Positions 15,043-23,626 of a DNA stretch of 32,305 bases are shown here, one piece after another (positions within the stretch are counted from its first letter, which is position 1; every line of letters begins with the position of its first letter). Under the pieces are notes generated by a model, which was not told the origin of the DNA, did no database searches, and saw only the letters and a program-made list of their open reading frames with translations. Source of the stretch: Burkholderia sp. IMCC1007 (GTDB taxonomy: Bacteria; Pseudomonadota; Gammaproteobacteria; Burkholderiales; Burkholderiaceae); the NCBI RefSeq assembly GCF_027257875.1, contig NZ_JAPVQY010000076.1, forward strand, positions 1 through 32,305. Reading direction: 5' to 3'. The translations under genes and the position numbers were made by a program.

Positions 15043-16344
15043 ATGCTCGCATGGATCGGCGCGATCGCGATCGTCGCGCTGTTCGGCCTGATCATCACGA
15101 AGCGGCTGGCGCCGCTCGTCGCGCTGATCATCGTGCCGGTGGCCGCATCGCTTGCGGCCGGCTTCGGGCTTCAGACCGGCACGTTCATCGTGCACGGCGT
15201 GCAGAACATCGGCCCGATCGCCGGGATGTTCGTTTTTGCGATTCTATTTTTCGGAATCCTCGCCGACGCAGGGATGCTCGATCCGATCATCGCGGGCGTG
15301 CTGCGCGTGATCGGCTGCCATCCGCCGCGCATCGTGATGGGCTCGGCACTGCTCGCGCTGCTGATCCATCTGGACGGCTCGGGCGCCGTCACGTTTCTCG
15401 TCACGCTGCCCGCGATGATGCCGCTCTATACGCGGCTCGGGATGGACCGGCGCATCCTCGCGTGCGTCGCGTCGATGGCGGCCGGCGTCAATTTCCTGCC
15501 GTGGGTCGGGCCGATGCTGCGCGCGTCGGCGGCCTTGCACATTCCCGGCTCGGCGATCTTCATGCCGATGATTCCGGTGCAGATCGTCGGGCTCGCGTTC
15601 GTGTTCGGCACCGCGTATGTGCTCGGCGTGCGCGAGGCGAAGCGGCTCGGGCTCGATCGCGCGGGCGCCGCGTCGCTCGCGATTGCGCCGCGCGAGCTGA
15701 CCGACGCCGAACGCGCATTGCGCCGGCCCGGGCGTTTCAGGATCAACCTTGCACTGACGCTCGTCGTGCTCGGCACGCTGGTGTCGGGCATCGTCGATCC
15801 GATGGTGATGTTCATGCTCGGCACGGTGGCCGCGCTCGTGATCAACTATCCGGACGTGCACGCGCAGCGCGAGCGGATCGACGCGCATGCGAAGGCCGCG
15901 CTGATGATGGCGAGCGTGCTGCTCGCGGCCGGCGCGTTCACCGGAATCATGTCCGGCACCGGGATGCTCAAGGCGATGGCGGAGGTCGTCGTCGCACACG
16001 TGCCCGTCGAGCATGCGCGGCACATGCCGTTCGTGCTCGGTCTGCTGTCGATGCCGCTCAGCCTGCTGTTCGATCCCGATTCGTTCTACTTCGGCGTGCT
16101 GCCGGTGCTCGCGGAAAGCGGCAAGCTGCTCGGCGTGCCGCCGATCCAGATGGCGCAGGCCGCGCTGCTCGGCCAGATGACGACCGGTTTTCCGGTCAGC
16201 CCGCTTACGCCCGCGACGTTCCTGATCGTCGGTCTGACCGGCGTCGAACTCGCCGAGCACCAGAAATTCACGATTCCGTTCCTGTTCGCCGCCACCGTGC
16301 TGATGGTGTTCGCCGCGGTCGCGACGGGCGTGTTTCCGTTGTGA
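15043..16344 (+). CDS. CitMHS-family organic acid transporter
   Basis: A 433-aa inner-membrane protein with about 12 hydrophobic segments, matching the CitMHS (metal-citrate:H+ symporter) family throughout. It starts MLAWIGAIAIVALFGLIITKRLAPLVALII. The conserved ILFFGILADAGMLDPII comes near residue 65, LIHLDGSGAVTFLVTLPAMMPLY near 105, and NFLPWVGPMLR near 150. Together with a CoA-transferase and an acyl-CoA dehydrogenase it probably imports a di- or tricarboxylate or related acid used as carbon source. True citrate use is not implied by the neighbours. An SD-like AAGAGGAG precedes the ATG. There are 110 nt without a gene between it and the CoA-transferase. Confidence 0.9.
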   Translation: MLAWIGAIAIVALFGLIITKRLAPLVALIIVPVAASLAAGFGLQTGTFIVHGVQNIGPIAGMFVFAILFFGILADAGMLDPIIAGVLRVIGCHPPRIVMGSALLALLIHLDGSGAVTFLVTLPAMMPLYTRLGMDRRILACVASMAAGVNFLPWVGPMLRASAALHIPGSAIFMPMIPVQIVGLAFVFGTAYVLGVREAKRLGLDRAGAASLAIAPRELTDAERALRRPGRFRINLALTLVVLGTLVSGIVDPMVMFMLGTVAALVINYPDVHAQRERIDAHAKAALMMASVLLAAGAFTGIMSGTGMLKAMAEVVVAHVPVEHARHMPFVLGLLSMPLSLLFDPDSFYFGVLPVLAESGKLLGVPPIQMAQAALLGQMTTGFPVSPLTPATFLIVGLTGVELAEHQKFTIPFLFAATVLMVFAAVATGVFPL

Positions 16345-16486
16345 GCGCCGCCGGCCCCGACGTGTCGCGCCGGAGCCCCGAACGGGACGCCCGCCGACGA
16401 AGCGTGCGGCGCGGCGAACGGTTTGGCGCGTCCCGGCGTCGTCTCGAGAACGGCGCGGCCGTTCACCTTTTCCTGGAGGACCATCC

Positions 16487-17653
16487 ATGCAGTTCGACCT
16501 GACCGACGACCAGCGCGCGATCGAAAGCGCGATCGAGAAAATCTGCGAACGCTTCGGCGACGATTACTGGCTCGAGCGCGATCGCGCGGGCGGGTTTCCG
16601 TCCGACTTTCACGCGGCGCTGGCCGAGGCCGGCTGGCTCGGCATCGCGATGGACCCGGCGCACGGCGGCGCCGGGCTCGGGATGACCGAGGCCGCGCTGA
16701 TGATGCGCACGATCAGCGCATCGGGCGCCGGGCTGTCGGGCGCGTCGGCGGTGCACATGAACATCTTCGGGCTGAACCCGGTGCAGGTGTTCGGCAACGA
16801 CGCGCAGAAGGCGCGCTTCCTGCCGCCGCTGATCGCCGGGCGCGACAAGGCGTGCTTCGCGGTGACCGAGCCCGACGCGGGCCTCGACACGACGCACCTG
16901 ACCACGCAAGCGCGCCGCGATGGCGACCACTACGTGCTGAGTGGCCGCAAGATCTGGATCTCGACCGCGCAGGTCGCGAACAAGATGCTGATCATCGCGC
17001 GCACGACGCCGCTCGATCAGGTCGCGAAGCCGACCGACGGGCTGAGCCTGTTCTACACCGACCTCGACCGTTCGCGCGTCGAGGTGCGCGAGATCGAGAA
17101 AATGGGCCGCAAGGCCGTCGACTCGAACATGCTGTTCATCGACAACCTGCGCGTGCCGCGCGACGACCTGATCGGCAACGAGGGCGACGGCTTCCGCTAT
17201 CTGCTGCACGGGCTGAATCCCGAGCGGATCCTGATCGCCGCCGAGGCGATCGGCCTCGGTCAGGCCGCGCTGCGGCGCGCGACGCAGTATGCGTGCGAGC
17301 GCGTCGTGTTCGGCCGGCCGATCGGGCAGAACCAGTCGATCCAGCATCCGCTCGCGCAGGCGTGGATGCAGCTCGAGGCTGCATGGCTGATGGTAATGAA
17401 GGCCGCCACGCGCTACGACGCGGGCCAATCGTGCGGCGCGGAGGCGAACGCCGCGAAATACCTCGGCGCGGAAGCCGCGTTCCACGCGTGCCAGACCGCG
17501 ATCGCGACGCACGGCGGGATGGGCTATGCGAAGGAATACCATGTCGAGCGCTACCTGCGCGAGTGTATGATTCCGAGGCTCGCGCCCGTAAGTCCGCAGC
17601 TGATCCTGTGCTACATCGCGGAGAAGGTGCTCGGGCTGCCGAAGTCGTACTGA
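16487..17653 (+). CDS. Acyl-CoA dehydrogenase
   Basis: FAD-dependent enzyme of 388 aa that introduces a C2=C3 double bond into an acyl-CoA and passes electrons to ETF. The usual three domains are visible: an N-terminal helical part (FDLTDDQRAIESAIEKI), the FAD-binding CFAVTEPDAGLDTTHLTTQA and KIWISTA segments (about 123-161), and the C-terminal ATHGGMGYAKEYHVERYLRE. The usual C-terminal catalytic Glu motif is missing, since it reads IPRLAPVSPQLIL. Instead Glu246 in LNPERILIA matches the helix-G catalytic Glu position of isovaleryl/long-chain-type enzymes. Strong SD (GGAGG). It presumably acts on the CoA ester made by the CoA-transferase. Confidence 0.93.
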   Translation: MQFDLTDDQRAIESAIEKICERFGDDYWLERDRAGGFPSDFHAALAEAGWLGIAMDPAHGGAGLGMTEAALMMRTISASGAGLSGASAVHMNIFGLNPVQVFGNDAQKARFLPPLIAGRDKACFAVTEPDAGLDTTHLTTQARRDGDHYVLSGRKIWISTAQVANKMLIIARTTPLDQVAKPTDGLSLFYTDLDRSRVEVREIEKMGRKAVDSNMLFIDNLRVPRDDLIGNEGDGFRYLLHGLNPERILIAAEAIGLGQAALRRATQYACERVVFGRPIGQNQSIQHPLAQAWMQLEAAWLMVMKAATRYDAGQSCGAEANAAKYLGAEAAFHACQTAIATHGGMGYAKEYHVERYLRECMIPRLAPVSPQLILCYIAEKVLGLPKSY

Positions 17654-17713
17654 CCGTACCGACCCGGCGGCTCGCCCGGCGCGCGGCTTCCCGTTCCGAA
17701 TCAAGCGCTCGTC

Positions 17714-18457
17714 ATGGACGTCAAACTCGTTGCCCGCACGCTCGACCTGTTCGAGCTGTTCGCCGCCGAACGGCGGCCGCTGCCGCTCACCGAACTCGCG
17801 CGCCTGCTCAACGTGCCGGCGTCGAGCTGCCTGGCAATGGCGCGCACGCTCGTGAGCCGCGGCTATCTGTACGAGGTGCGCAAGCGCGGCGGCTACTACC
17901 CGACGCGGCGCCTGCAGACGATCGCCGCCGCGATCGACGCGACCGACCCCGTCGTCGACCTCGTGCATCCGCATCTCGTCGCGCTGCGCGACGCGAGCCG
18001 CGAGACGGCCGTGCTCGGCAAGATCCAGGGCGCGGCGGTCACGTATCTCGACGTCGTCGAATCCGAGCAGGCGATCCGCTATACGCGCCAGCCGGGCGAG
18101 CTGCGGCCGCTGCATGCGAACTCGATCGGCAAGGCGATCTTCGCGGAGCTTGCCGACGATGCGCAGCAGGCGCTTGGCGCGCAGTTGTCGTTCGAGCGCT
18201 TCACCGACGCGACCGTGGCCGACCTGCCGGCGCTCGTCGCGCAAACCGCGCGGTTTCGCGAGCTCGGCTGGGCCGAGAATTTCGGCGAGAGCGCGCCCGA
18301 GCTGTCGGCGATCGCGGTTGCGGTGACGCTCGACGGCGACTGGTACGGGCTGTCGGTCGTCGGGCCGACCGAGCGCATCCGCCAGCATCGCGACGCGCAT
18401 GCCGCGCTGCTGGTCGATGCGAAGGCGCGGTTGCTGGCCGAGCAGGGGCGCGGGTAG
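17714..18457 (+). CDS. IclR-family transcriptional regulator
   Basis: A 247-aa protein with an N-terminal winged helix (VARTLDLFELFAAERRPLPLTELARLLNVPASSCLAMARTLVSRGYLYEV, residues about 5-54). A ligand-binding IclR C-terminal domain (about 75-245) follows, with LHANSIGKAIFAEL and GWAENFGESAPELSAIAV. IclR proteins sense small organic acids and often control their neighbouring catabolic genes. It sits 60 nt after the acyl-CoA dehydrogenase on the same strand, so it is probably co-transcribed and autoregulated through the palindromes at 13621-13656. It is convergent with cobJ. Confidence 0.93.
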   Translation: MDVKLVARTLDLFELFAAERRPLPLTELARLLNVPASSCLAMARTLVSRGYLYEVRKRGGYYPTRRLQTIAAAIDATDPVVDLVHPHLVALRDASRETAVLGKIQGAAVTYLDVVESEQAIRYTRQPGELRPLHANSIGKAIFAELADDAQQALGAQLSFERFTDATVADLPALVAQTARFRELGWAENFGESAPELSAIAVAVTLDGDWYGLSVVGPTERIRQHRDAHAALLVDAKARLLAEQGRG

Positions 18458-18492
18458 CGTTATCGCAACCACCGCATCACCGTACCACCGCA

Positions 18493-18552
18493 CCGCACGC
18501 CGCACGCCGCACGCCGCGCGTCAGCGACTCAGCGACTCAGCGACTCAGCGAT
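18493..18552. repeat. Two adjacent short tandem repeats between iclR-type gene and cobJ
   Basis: Four 7-bp units CCGCACG (18493-18520, the last CCGCGCG) run directly into four 8-bp units TCAGCGAC (18521-18552, the last ending T). The final 8-bp copy contains the cobJ stop codon (18545-18547), so the earlier copies look like slippage duplications of the cobJ 3' end. Confidence 0.93.
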
Positions 18553-20296
18553 ACCAGCGCGGCGTATAAACCCACTCGCGGCCGCCATCGATCGCAAAGC
18601 GCCGCGTCGTCGACGAACCGACGATCACCATCGTGCGCATGTCCACCTGATCGCTGCGCAGCGCCCCGAGCGTCGTCGACGTGAGCGTCGCGCCGGGGCG
18701 GCCGATGTCGCGGCCGAGCACGACGACCGTATCGGCCGCGCGATGCGCGCGCACGATATCGAGCGCGCGGTCGAGCTGCCACGGCCGCGCACGCGAGATC
18801 GGGTTGTAGAACGCCATCACGAGATCAGCTTGCGCCGCATGCCGCAAGCGCGTCTCGATCACGTCCCACGGTTTCAGGTTGTCCGACAGCGAGATCGCGC
18901 AGAAGTCGTGGCCGAGCGGCGCGCCGGCCTGCGCGGCCGTCGCGAGCGACGCCGAGATGCCCGGTTCCACGCGCAGGTCGACTGCCGCCCAGTGCGGGTC
19001 GCGCGCTTCGTCGAGCGCTTCGAGCACGGCCGCGGCCATCGCGAACACGCCCGGGTCGCCCGACGATACGACCGCGACACGCCGGCCCTGCGCCGCGAGT
19101 TCGAACGCATGGCGCGCGCGCTGCATCTCCTCGCGATTGTCGGTGCCGTGCACGCGCTGATCGGCGCGAAACGGGCCGGCCATCGTCACGTAGGTCGTGT
19201 AGCCGAGGATGTCGGTGGCTTCCGCGAGCGCACTGCGTGCGGCAGGCGTGAGCCATGCGGCGCCGCCCGGGCCGAGGCCGAGCACCGTCAGGCGGCCGCG
19301 TGTGCGACCGAGCGTGGCCGGATCGATCGGGTGCGAGGTGACGACGCAGGCAAGACCGTCGACGGTTGCGCGCAGCGTATGCGCGACGCGCAACGTGCCG
19401 CCGAGCAATGCGGCGGCATCGGCGTCGTTCGCGTGACCGTGGCCGTGAGCGCCCTCGACATCGCCATCGGCTTCGACATCGGCAAAGCGCAGCGGCACGC
19501 CGAGCGTTTGCGCCGCGTCTTCCAGTCGAACATTGCCGAGCAAGGTTGCGGGCGCAACGAGTGCGGCGAGTGCCAGTCGCGCGAGACCCTGCGCGTCGAG
19601 CAATGCTTCGACCCGCGCGGCAAGCGACGGCGACGCGTCGGCCCGCGCACCCTGCGCGTCGATGCCGATCACCACGCTACGCGGATGAATCACGAGTTCG
19701 TCGCGCGCGCCGCGCCACGCGTCGGGCGTCACGCGGATCGCATGCGCTGCCGCCGCATCGCGCGGCAGCGCGACGTCGTCGAGCCACGGTGCCGCGCCGT
19801 CGATGCGCGTGGCTGCGCCAGCCAGCAGATCGGACACGAAGCGCTTGCCTTGTGCGAGATCCGCAAGCGCATAGCCTTCGGGCGGATTGAGCACGCAGGC
19901 GCCGAAGCGCAACTCGCCGCTCGTCGTGATCGCCGGCGCGACGCCGACGCATTCGGCGATTTCCCGCGCGATCACGTTGACGCCGGTCAGCCCGCCGAGC
20001 AGCGGCACGACGGCCGAGCCGTCTTCCGCGACGGCGAGCACGGGCGGCTCGACCCCCTTGTCGGCGAGCGCCGGCGCGATGCAGCGGATCACGATGCCGG
20101 CCGCGCACAGCGCGACGATCGGCTGGCCGCGCGCGTAGAGTTCGCGCAGGTGCGTGCCGAGTTCGTCGAACGGCACGTCGGCGTCCACGCGCGATGCGAG
20201 CCCGTGCACGCGCGCGCCCGGATAGCGTGCCTGGATGCGCCGTGCGGTATCGAGTGCACCGGCGCCGAGAATCACGATCGCGGGCGGGGTCGTCAT
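18545..20296 (-). CDS. cobJ: CbiG-CobJ fusion: precorrin-3B C17-methyltransferase with N-terminal CbiG module
   Basis: A 583-aa fusion. Residues about 5-320 resemble CbiG: an N-terminal domain with ALCAAGIVIRCIAPALADK and PLLGGLTGVNVIAREIA, and a C-terminal/CobE-like domain from about 205 with VVIGIDAQGA and LLDAQGLARLALAAL. Residues from about 333 are a complete CobJ/CbiH methyltransferase (LTVLGLGPGGAAWLTPAA, VAVVSSGDPGVFAMAAAV, MAFYNPISRARPWQLDRAL). It methylates C17 during ring contraction. CbiG opens the lactone in the anaerobic route, so its presence beside CobG is notable. A His-rich segment (GAHGHGHAND, about 282-291) interrupts the CbiG part. ATG 20296 overlaps the cobI stop (ATGA); ATG 20305, preceded by GGGGGAAAA, is the alternative start. 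Confidence 0.93.
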   Translation of the reverse strand: MTTPPAIVILGAGALDTARRIQARYPGARVHGLASRVDADVPFDELGTHLRELYARGQPIVALCAAGIVIRCIAPALADKGVEPPVLAVAEDGSAVVPLLGGLTGVNVIAREIAECVGVAPAITTSGELRFGACVLNPPEGYALADLAQGKRFVSDLLAGAATRIDGAAPWLDDVALPRDAAAAHAIRVTPDAWRGARDELVIHPRSVVIGIDAQGARADASPSLAARVEALLDAQGLARLALAALVAPATLLGNVRLEDAAQTLGVPLRFADVEADGDVEGAHGHGHANDADAAALLGGTLRVAHTLRATVDGLACVVTSHPIDPATLGRTRGRLTVLGLGPGGAAWLTPAARSALAEATDILGYTTYVTMAGPFRADQRVHGTDNREEMQRARHAFELAAQGRRVAVVSSGDPGVFAMAAAVLEALDEARDPHWAAVDLRVEPGISASLATAAQAGAPLGHDFCAISLSDNLKPWDVIETRLRHAAQADLVMAFYNPISRARPWQLDRALDIVRAHRAADTVVVLGRDIGRPGATLTSTTLGALRSDQVDMRTMVIVGSSTTRRFAIDGGREWVYTPRWYR

Positions 20297-21027
20297 CCTT
20301 GCCATTTTTCCCCCGGCACCACGAGCAGCGAGAAATACGGCGACGCCATCGGATCGACTTCGTCGAGCGGCACGATCCGCTGGGTCGCCATCGTCGCGCG
20401 CTCGACGTACAGCGCGCGCTTCGCGAGCCCCAGATCGTCGAGCACGCGCCGCACCTTGTCGAAGTTGCGGCCGAGCTTCATCACGACGGCCGCGTCGGCC
20501 TGCGCGAGCCGCGCGCGCAATTCGTCCTCCGGCAACACGCCGGACAGCACCGACAGGCTCTGGTTGCGATACACGAGCGGCTGGCCGAGCACGGCCGTGC
20601 CGCCGAGCATCGCGCATACGCCCGGGATCACCTCGGTGTCGTAGCGCGGCGCGAGCCGGTCGTGCAGGTACATGTACGAACCGTAGAAGAACGGATCGCC
20701 TTCGCAGATCACCGCGACGTCGCGCCCCGCATCGAGGTGCGACGCGACGATCTCGGCGGCCGTGTCGTAGAAGTCGGCGATCACCGTTTCGTAGCACAGC
20801 GGCGGCGGCAGCGCCTCGGTCGTCACCGGGTAGACGAGCGGCAGTTGCGTCTGCGTATCGACCAGGTGCGCCTCGACGATCCCGTACGCGTTGCCTTTCT
20901 TGCCCTTCGCGACGAAATACGCGACCACCGGCGCGGCCTGCAGCACGCGCAGCGCCTTGATCGTCATCAGTTCCGGGTCGCCGGGGCCGACGCCCACGCC
21001 GAACAGTCGTCCGCGCGCGGCCGTCAT
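20293..21027 (-). CDS. cobI: Precorrin-2 C20-methyltransferase
   Basis: SAM-dependent enzyme of 244 aa converting precorrin-2 to precorrin-3A. It has the methylase N-terminal motif RLFGVGVGPGDPELMTIKALRVL. CobI/CbiL-specific features include YFVAKGKKGNAYGIVEAH, VAVICEGDPFFYGSYMYLHDRL, and IPGVCAMLGGTAVLGQPLVYRNQSLSVL. The length is usual. ATG 21027 overlaps the cobH stop as ATGA, and its own stop overlaps the start of cobJ in the same way, so cobH-cobI-cobJ are translationally coupled. Confidence 0.96.
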   Translation of the reverse strand: MTAARGRLFGVGVGPGDPELMTIKALRVLQAAPVVAYFVAKGKKGNAYGIVEAHLVDTQTQLPLVYPVTTEALPPPLCYETVIADFYDTAAEIVASHLDAGRDVAVICEGDPFFYGSYMYLHDRLAPRYDTEVIPGVCAMLGGTAVLGQPLVYRNQSLSVLSGVLPEDELRARLAQADAAVVMKLGRNFDKVRRVLDDLGLAKRALYVERATMATQRIVPLDEVDPMASPYFSLLVVPGEKWQG

Positions 21028-21650
21028 TCGACCTCCGTCGCGAGCGCATTGACCGCGGCGGCGGCCATCGCGCTGCCGCCGCGCCGGCCGAGCAGCGCGA
21101 CGTACGGCACGCCGCGGCTGTCCGCCGCCAGCATCGCCTTCGATTCGGCCGCGCCGATGAAGCCGACCGGAAAGCCGAGGATCAGCGCGGGGCGCGGCGC
21201 GCCGGCGTCGATCATGTCGAGCAGGTGGAACAGCGCGGTCGGCGCATTGCCGATCACGACGACGCTGCCGGCCAGGTACGGGCGCCACAGTTCGAGCGCT
21301 GCGGCCGAGCGCGTGTTGCCGAGTTGCCGCGCGAGATCGGGCACTTCCGGCTCGCCGAGCGTGCAGATCACGCGATTGCCGGCCGGCAACCGCGCGCGCG
21401 TGATGCCTTCGGCGACCATCTTCGCGTCGCACAGGATCGGCGCGCCGGCCGCGAGCGCGGTGCGGCCCGCCGTGCCGGCACCGGCCGAGAAGCGCAGGTC
21501 GTAGACGACGTCGACCATCCCGCACGCATGGATCACGCGCACCGCGAGTTTCTCGAGATCGGGCGGAATCCGCGACAGGTCGGCCTCGGCGCGGATCGTC
21601 GCGAACGACTGGCGGTAGATTTCCTGCCCGTCGCGAATATAGTCAAGCAT
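21024..21650 (-). CDS. cobH: Precorrin-8X methylmutase
   Basis: A 208-aa enzyme that moves the C11 methyl group to C12, turning precorrin-8X into hydrogenobyrinic acid. The conserved active-site His is His41 in VRVIHACGMVDVVYDLRFS. Other hallmarks are ILCDAKMVAEGI, VVVIGNAPTALFHLL and ALILGFPVGFIGAAESK. It is full length. The start overlaps the end of cobG by 8 nt and the stop overlaps cobI, which indicates a tight operon under riboswitch 3. Confidence 0.96.
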   Translation of the reverse strand: MLDYIRDGQEIYRQSFATIRAEADLSRIPPDLEKLAVRVIHACGMVDVVYDLRFSAGAGTAGRTALAAGAPILCDAKMVAEGITRARLPAGNRVICTLGEPEVPDLARQLGNTRSAAALELWRPYLAGSVVVIGNAPTALFHLLDMIDAGAPRPALILGFPVGFIGAAESKAMLAADSRGVPYVALLGRRGGSAMAAAAVNALATEVE

Positions 21651-23115
21651 CGGTGGTGTCCTGGCTGTGCCGCGCGTCCGTCAGTCGGGCCGCGGCCTGG
21701 TCAATCGTCAGATGGCGCGCGAGCGGGGCGCCGAGGCCCGCGGCAGCGTCGCGCCGGTAAAGGTCGTAGCGCTCGGGCGCGACCGCGACGAGCGTGTGCG
21801 TGGCCGCGTGCGGCAGCGCGCAATGGCGTTCGCAACCGGTCAAGTGCACGTCGAGCGGACGGCCGATATGCGCGGCCAGCGCGAGCGCGTCGCGTTTCGT
21901 ATCGGCGCGCGATTTCGCGCAGCCGGCGCTGCCCGTGCACGCGACGAGCGACGCGAGCGGATCGGTCATCGCGCACACGAGGCCGAGCGCCGCGAGCGCA
22001 TCGAGCACGGCCGGCGCGCGTTCGTGCAGCACGCCATGTACGAACACGCCTTGCCACGGCGTCATCGACAGCGTGCCGTCGCCGTCGGCTTCCGACACTT
22101 CGGCGAGCCGCTCCAGTTGCGTCGCATCGAGCCGGCCGAGCGCGAACTGCGCGCCGACGCTGCAGCGCGCCGCGGCGAGCGACGGCCGCGCGCCGAAACG
22201 CAGCGCGGCAGCGGAGGGCGCGCGTCGCCAGCCGGCGAGCGCCGCATCCGCCGCGAGCGGGAACGGCAGATAGTGTTGCGCGCGTTCGAGCAGCGCGCGT
22301 TCGCCGCAGGTCGCGAGCAATGCGCGCATCCGCGCGACGTCGGCCGGCGCGAGATCGAGGAACGCGAGCAGCAACGCACGCACGAGCGCGACGGTCTGGT
22401 CGGGCGAGACGTCGAGCGAAGCGGGCGTGTCGCCGGGGGCGACCGGCGCGCAGCCGGCCAGGCCCGCGGCGATGCGCAGCACGCCGTCGGCGCGACGCCA
22501 TGCGGCCAGCCAGATGTCGTGCGGATGATCGAGCGCCGCGACCGCTTCGCCGCCATCGAGCTGGATCGAGAATTTCGGTGACAGCTCGCCGCGACGCGGC
22601 TCGCGCGCCAGCATGTCCAAGAGGGGCGTCGCGAGCGCGCGGCTGTCGAGCAGCGCGTCGGGGTCGCGCCCGGCGAGCGGGCTGAGCATCAGGTTGCGAA
22701 CGTCGTCGCTCGCGGCGAGCGCGGTCCAATCGTCGGCGGAATCGGCTGGATCGGCTGGATCGGCTGAGTCGGTGGCGCTCGCGCGCGGGCCGAGGCCGGC
22801 GTCGAGCAACGCGTTGGCCAGCGGACCGGCCGCGCCGTCGCGAATGCCGCGCAGCTGGAGATTCGCGCGATTGGTCGCGTCGATTGCGCCGGAGCCGTAG
22901 GTGCGCGCCGCAGCGGCGATCGCGCGCGCCTGTCGCGCGTCGAGGCGGCCGCCCGGCAGCTTGATACGGCACAGTCCGCCATCGGCGGCCGCGACGACGC
23001 GCAGGAGCCCCGGGCAGGCCGACGGGCGCACGGCGGGCGAGGCAGGAATCGAAACGGGGGCGGAGCTCAATGCAATACGGGACAGTGTCGCGCCGCGGCC
23101 AACGCATCGGTACAC
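21643..23115 (-). CDS. cobG: Precorrin-3B synthase (oxygen-dependent)
   Basis: Nitrite/sulfite reductase-like Fe-S enzyme that uses oxygen to convert precorrin-3A to precorrin-3B, the marker step of the aerobic pathway. The ferredoxin-like half begins RPSACPGLLRVVAAADGGLCRIKLPGGRL. The C-terminal iron-sulfur ligands are visible as CTGSAGC and GCERHC (about residues 393, 399, 428 and 432). The length is about 490 aa. The start is uncertain: no ATG is in frame near the domain. GTG 23115 is chosen; GTG 23145 and TTG 23070 are alternatives, and 23145 would leave almost no space after the riboswitch. An in-frame 27-bp triple repeat (22741-22767) inserts a DPADPADSAD-like linker. First gene of cobG-cobH-cobI-cobJ. 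Confidence 0.92.
   Translation of the reverse strand: MYRCVGRGATLSRIALSSAPVSIPASPAVRPSACPGLLRVVAAADGGLCRIKLPGGRLDARQARAIAAAARTYGSGAIDATNRANLQLRGIRDGAAGPLANALLDAGLGPRASATDSADPADPADSADDWTALAASDDVRNLMLSPLAGRDPDALLDSRALATPLLDMLAREPRRGELSPKFSIQLDGGEAVAALDHPHDIWLAAWRRADGVLRIAAGLAGCAPVAPGDTPASLDVSPDQTVALVRALLLAFLDLAPADVARMRALLATCGERALLERAQHYLPFPLAADAALAGWRRAPSAAALRFGARPSLAAARCSVGAQFALGRLDATQLERLAEVSEADGDGTLSMTPWQGVFVHGVLHERAPAVLDALAALGLVCAMTDPLASLVACTGSAGCAKSRADTKRDALALAAHIGRPLDVHLTGCERHCALPHAATHTLVAVAPERYDLYRRDAAAGLGAPLARHLTIDQAAARLTDARHSQDTTDA
22741..22767 (-). repeat. In-frame 9-bp tandem repeat within cobG
   Basis: Three copies of ATCGGCTGG (the last ending A) that encode repeated Asp-Pro-Ala/Ser triplets on the minus strand. 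The unit is a multiple of three, so copy-number change would alter linker length without breaking cobG. Confidence 0.85.
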
Positions 23116-23151
23116 CCCGCCCGACGCCGACTGGCACGCACGCACTTTCAG

Positions 23152-23315
23152 GCCGGCAGGTCTCCTGGCTGACAGGTCGGCGCCTGCTCTCCCGGCCTTC
23201 CCGGTGAAACCAGTGGCATGAAGGGGAGATCGGCTCGCTGTCTACAGTTGCGGGGGCAGCCACGGCGGCGCGATGCGCGCCCCGTGTTCCCTCTTCGGCC
23301 CCGAAGGGCACCGGC
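23152..23315 (-). ncRNA. Cobalamin riboswitch 3 (cobG operon leader)
   Basis: On the minus strand a possible P1 strand GCCGGT (23315-23310) pairs with GCCGGC (23157-23152). Between them are GAGGGAACACGG, the core GCTGCCCCCGCAACTGTA, ATGCCACTGG...GGGAAGGC and the canonical B12 box AGCCAGGAGACCTGCC (23170-23155). It is closer to the textbook consensus than riboswitches 1 and 2, so it was probably acquired or evolved separately. It faces cobG and should repress cobG-H-I-J when AdoCbl is high. A TATCCT -10-like element sits at 23330-23335, about 15 nt upstream of the aptamer. Confidence 0.95.
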
Positions 23316-23329
23316 GATCGAACGGCCGT

Positions 23330-23358
23330 AGGATACCCGATTTCGACGGCGCTTCGCG
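23330..23358 (-). promoter_or_regulatory. Weak candidate promoter for riboswitch 3 transcript
   Basis: The minus strand has TATCCT (23335-23330) as a -10 with 17 bp to a poor -35 (CGCGAA). Its position just before the aptamer supports it more than its sequence does. For the divergent cobL side, TATGAT at 23452-23457 is a possible -10 without a good -35. Otherwise I see no gene or clear site in 23316-23626. Confidence 0.3.
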
Positions 23359-23626
23359 ACCGCCCGGCCATGCGCCGCCGCCGGGGCAACGGTCGGGGCA
23401 GCCATGCCGCCGCGAGGTCCGGAGATGCGTGGTACGCAGCGCAACGCCGCTATGATCACTGCGCAGAGACGGACTTCCGACGCATGGTGCGGTGCGGCGT
23501 CCCGGCAGATGAAACGCGCGGTGGAACACGGTACCATGCCGACTTTCGCAGTGCGGACGGCCGCACCGGCGCCTTCACGGCCGCCGCGCGGCGACTCGAT
23601 GGAATTCGAACGATGGGGAACGGTGC

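Noticed and set aside
13733..18457. Catabolic cassette as a mobile insertion into the cobalamin cluster
   Set aside because: Apart from the AT-rich promoter, base composition and codon use match the neighbours, and there is no transposase, integrase, tRNA or flanking direct repeat.
23404..23626. Upstream extension of a long plus-strand frame ending with cbiD
   Set aside because: The frame runs through cobL in the wrong phase and reads as Arg/Ala-rich noise; only the part from 24880 matches CbiD.
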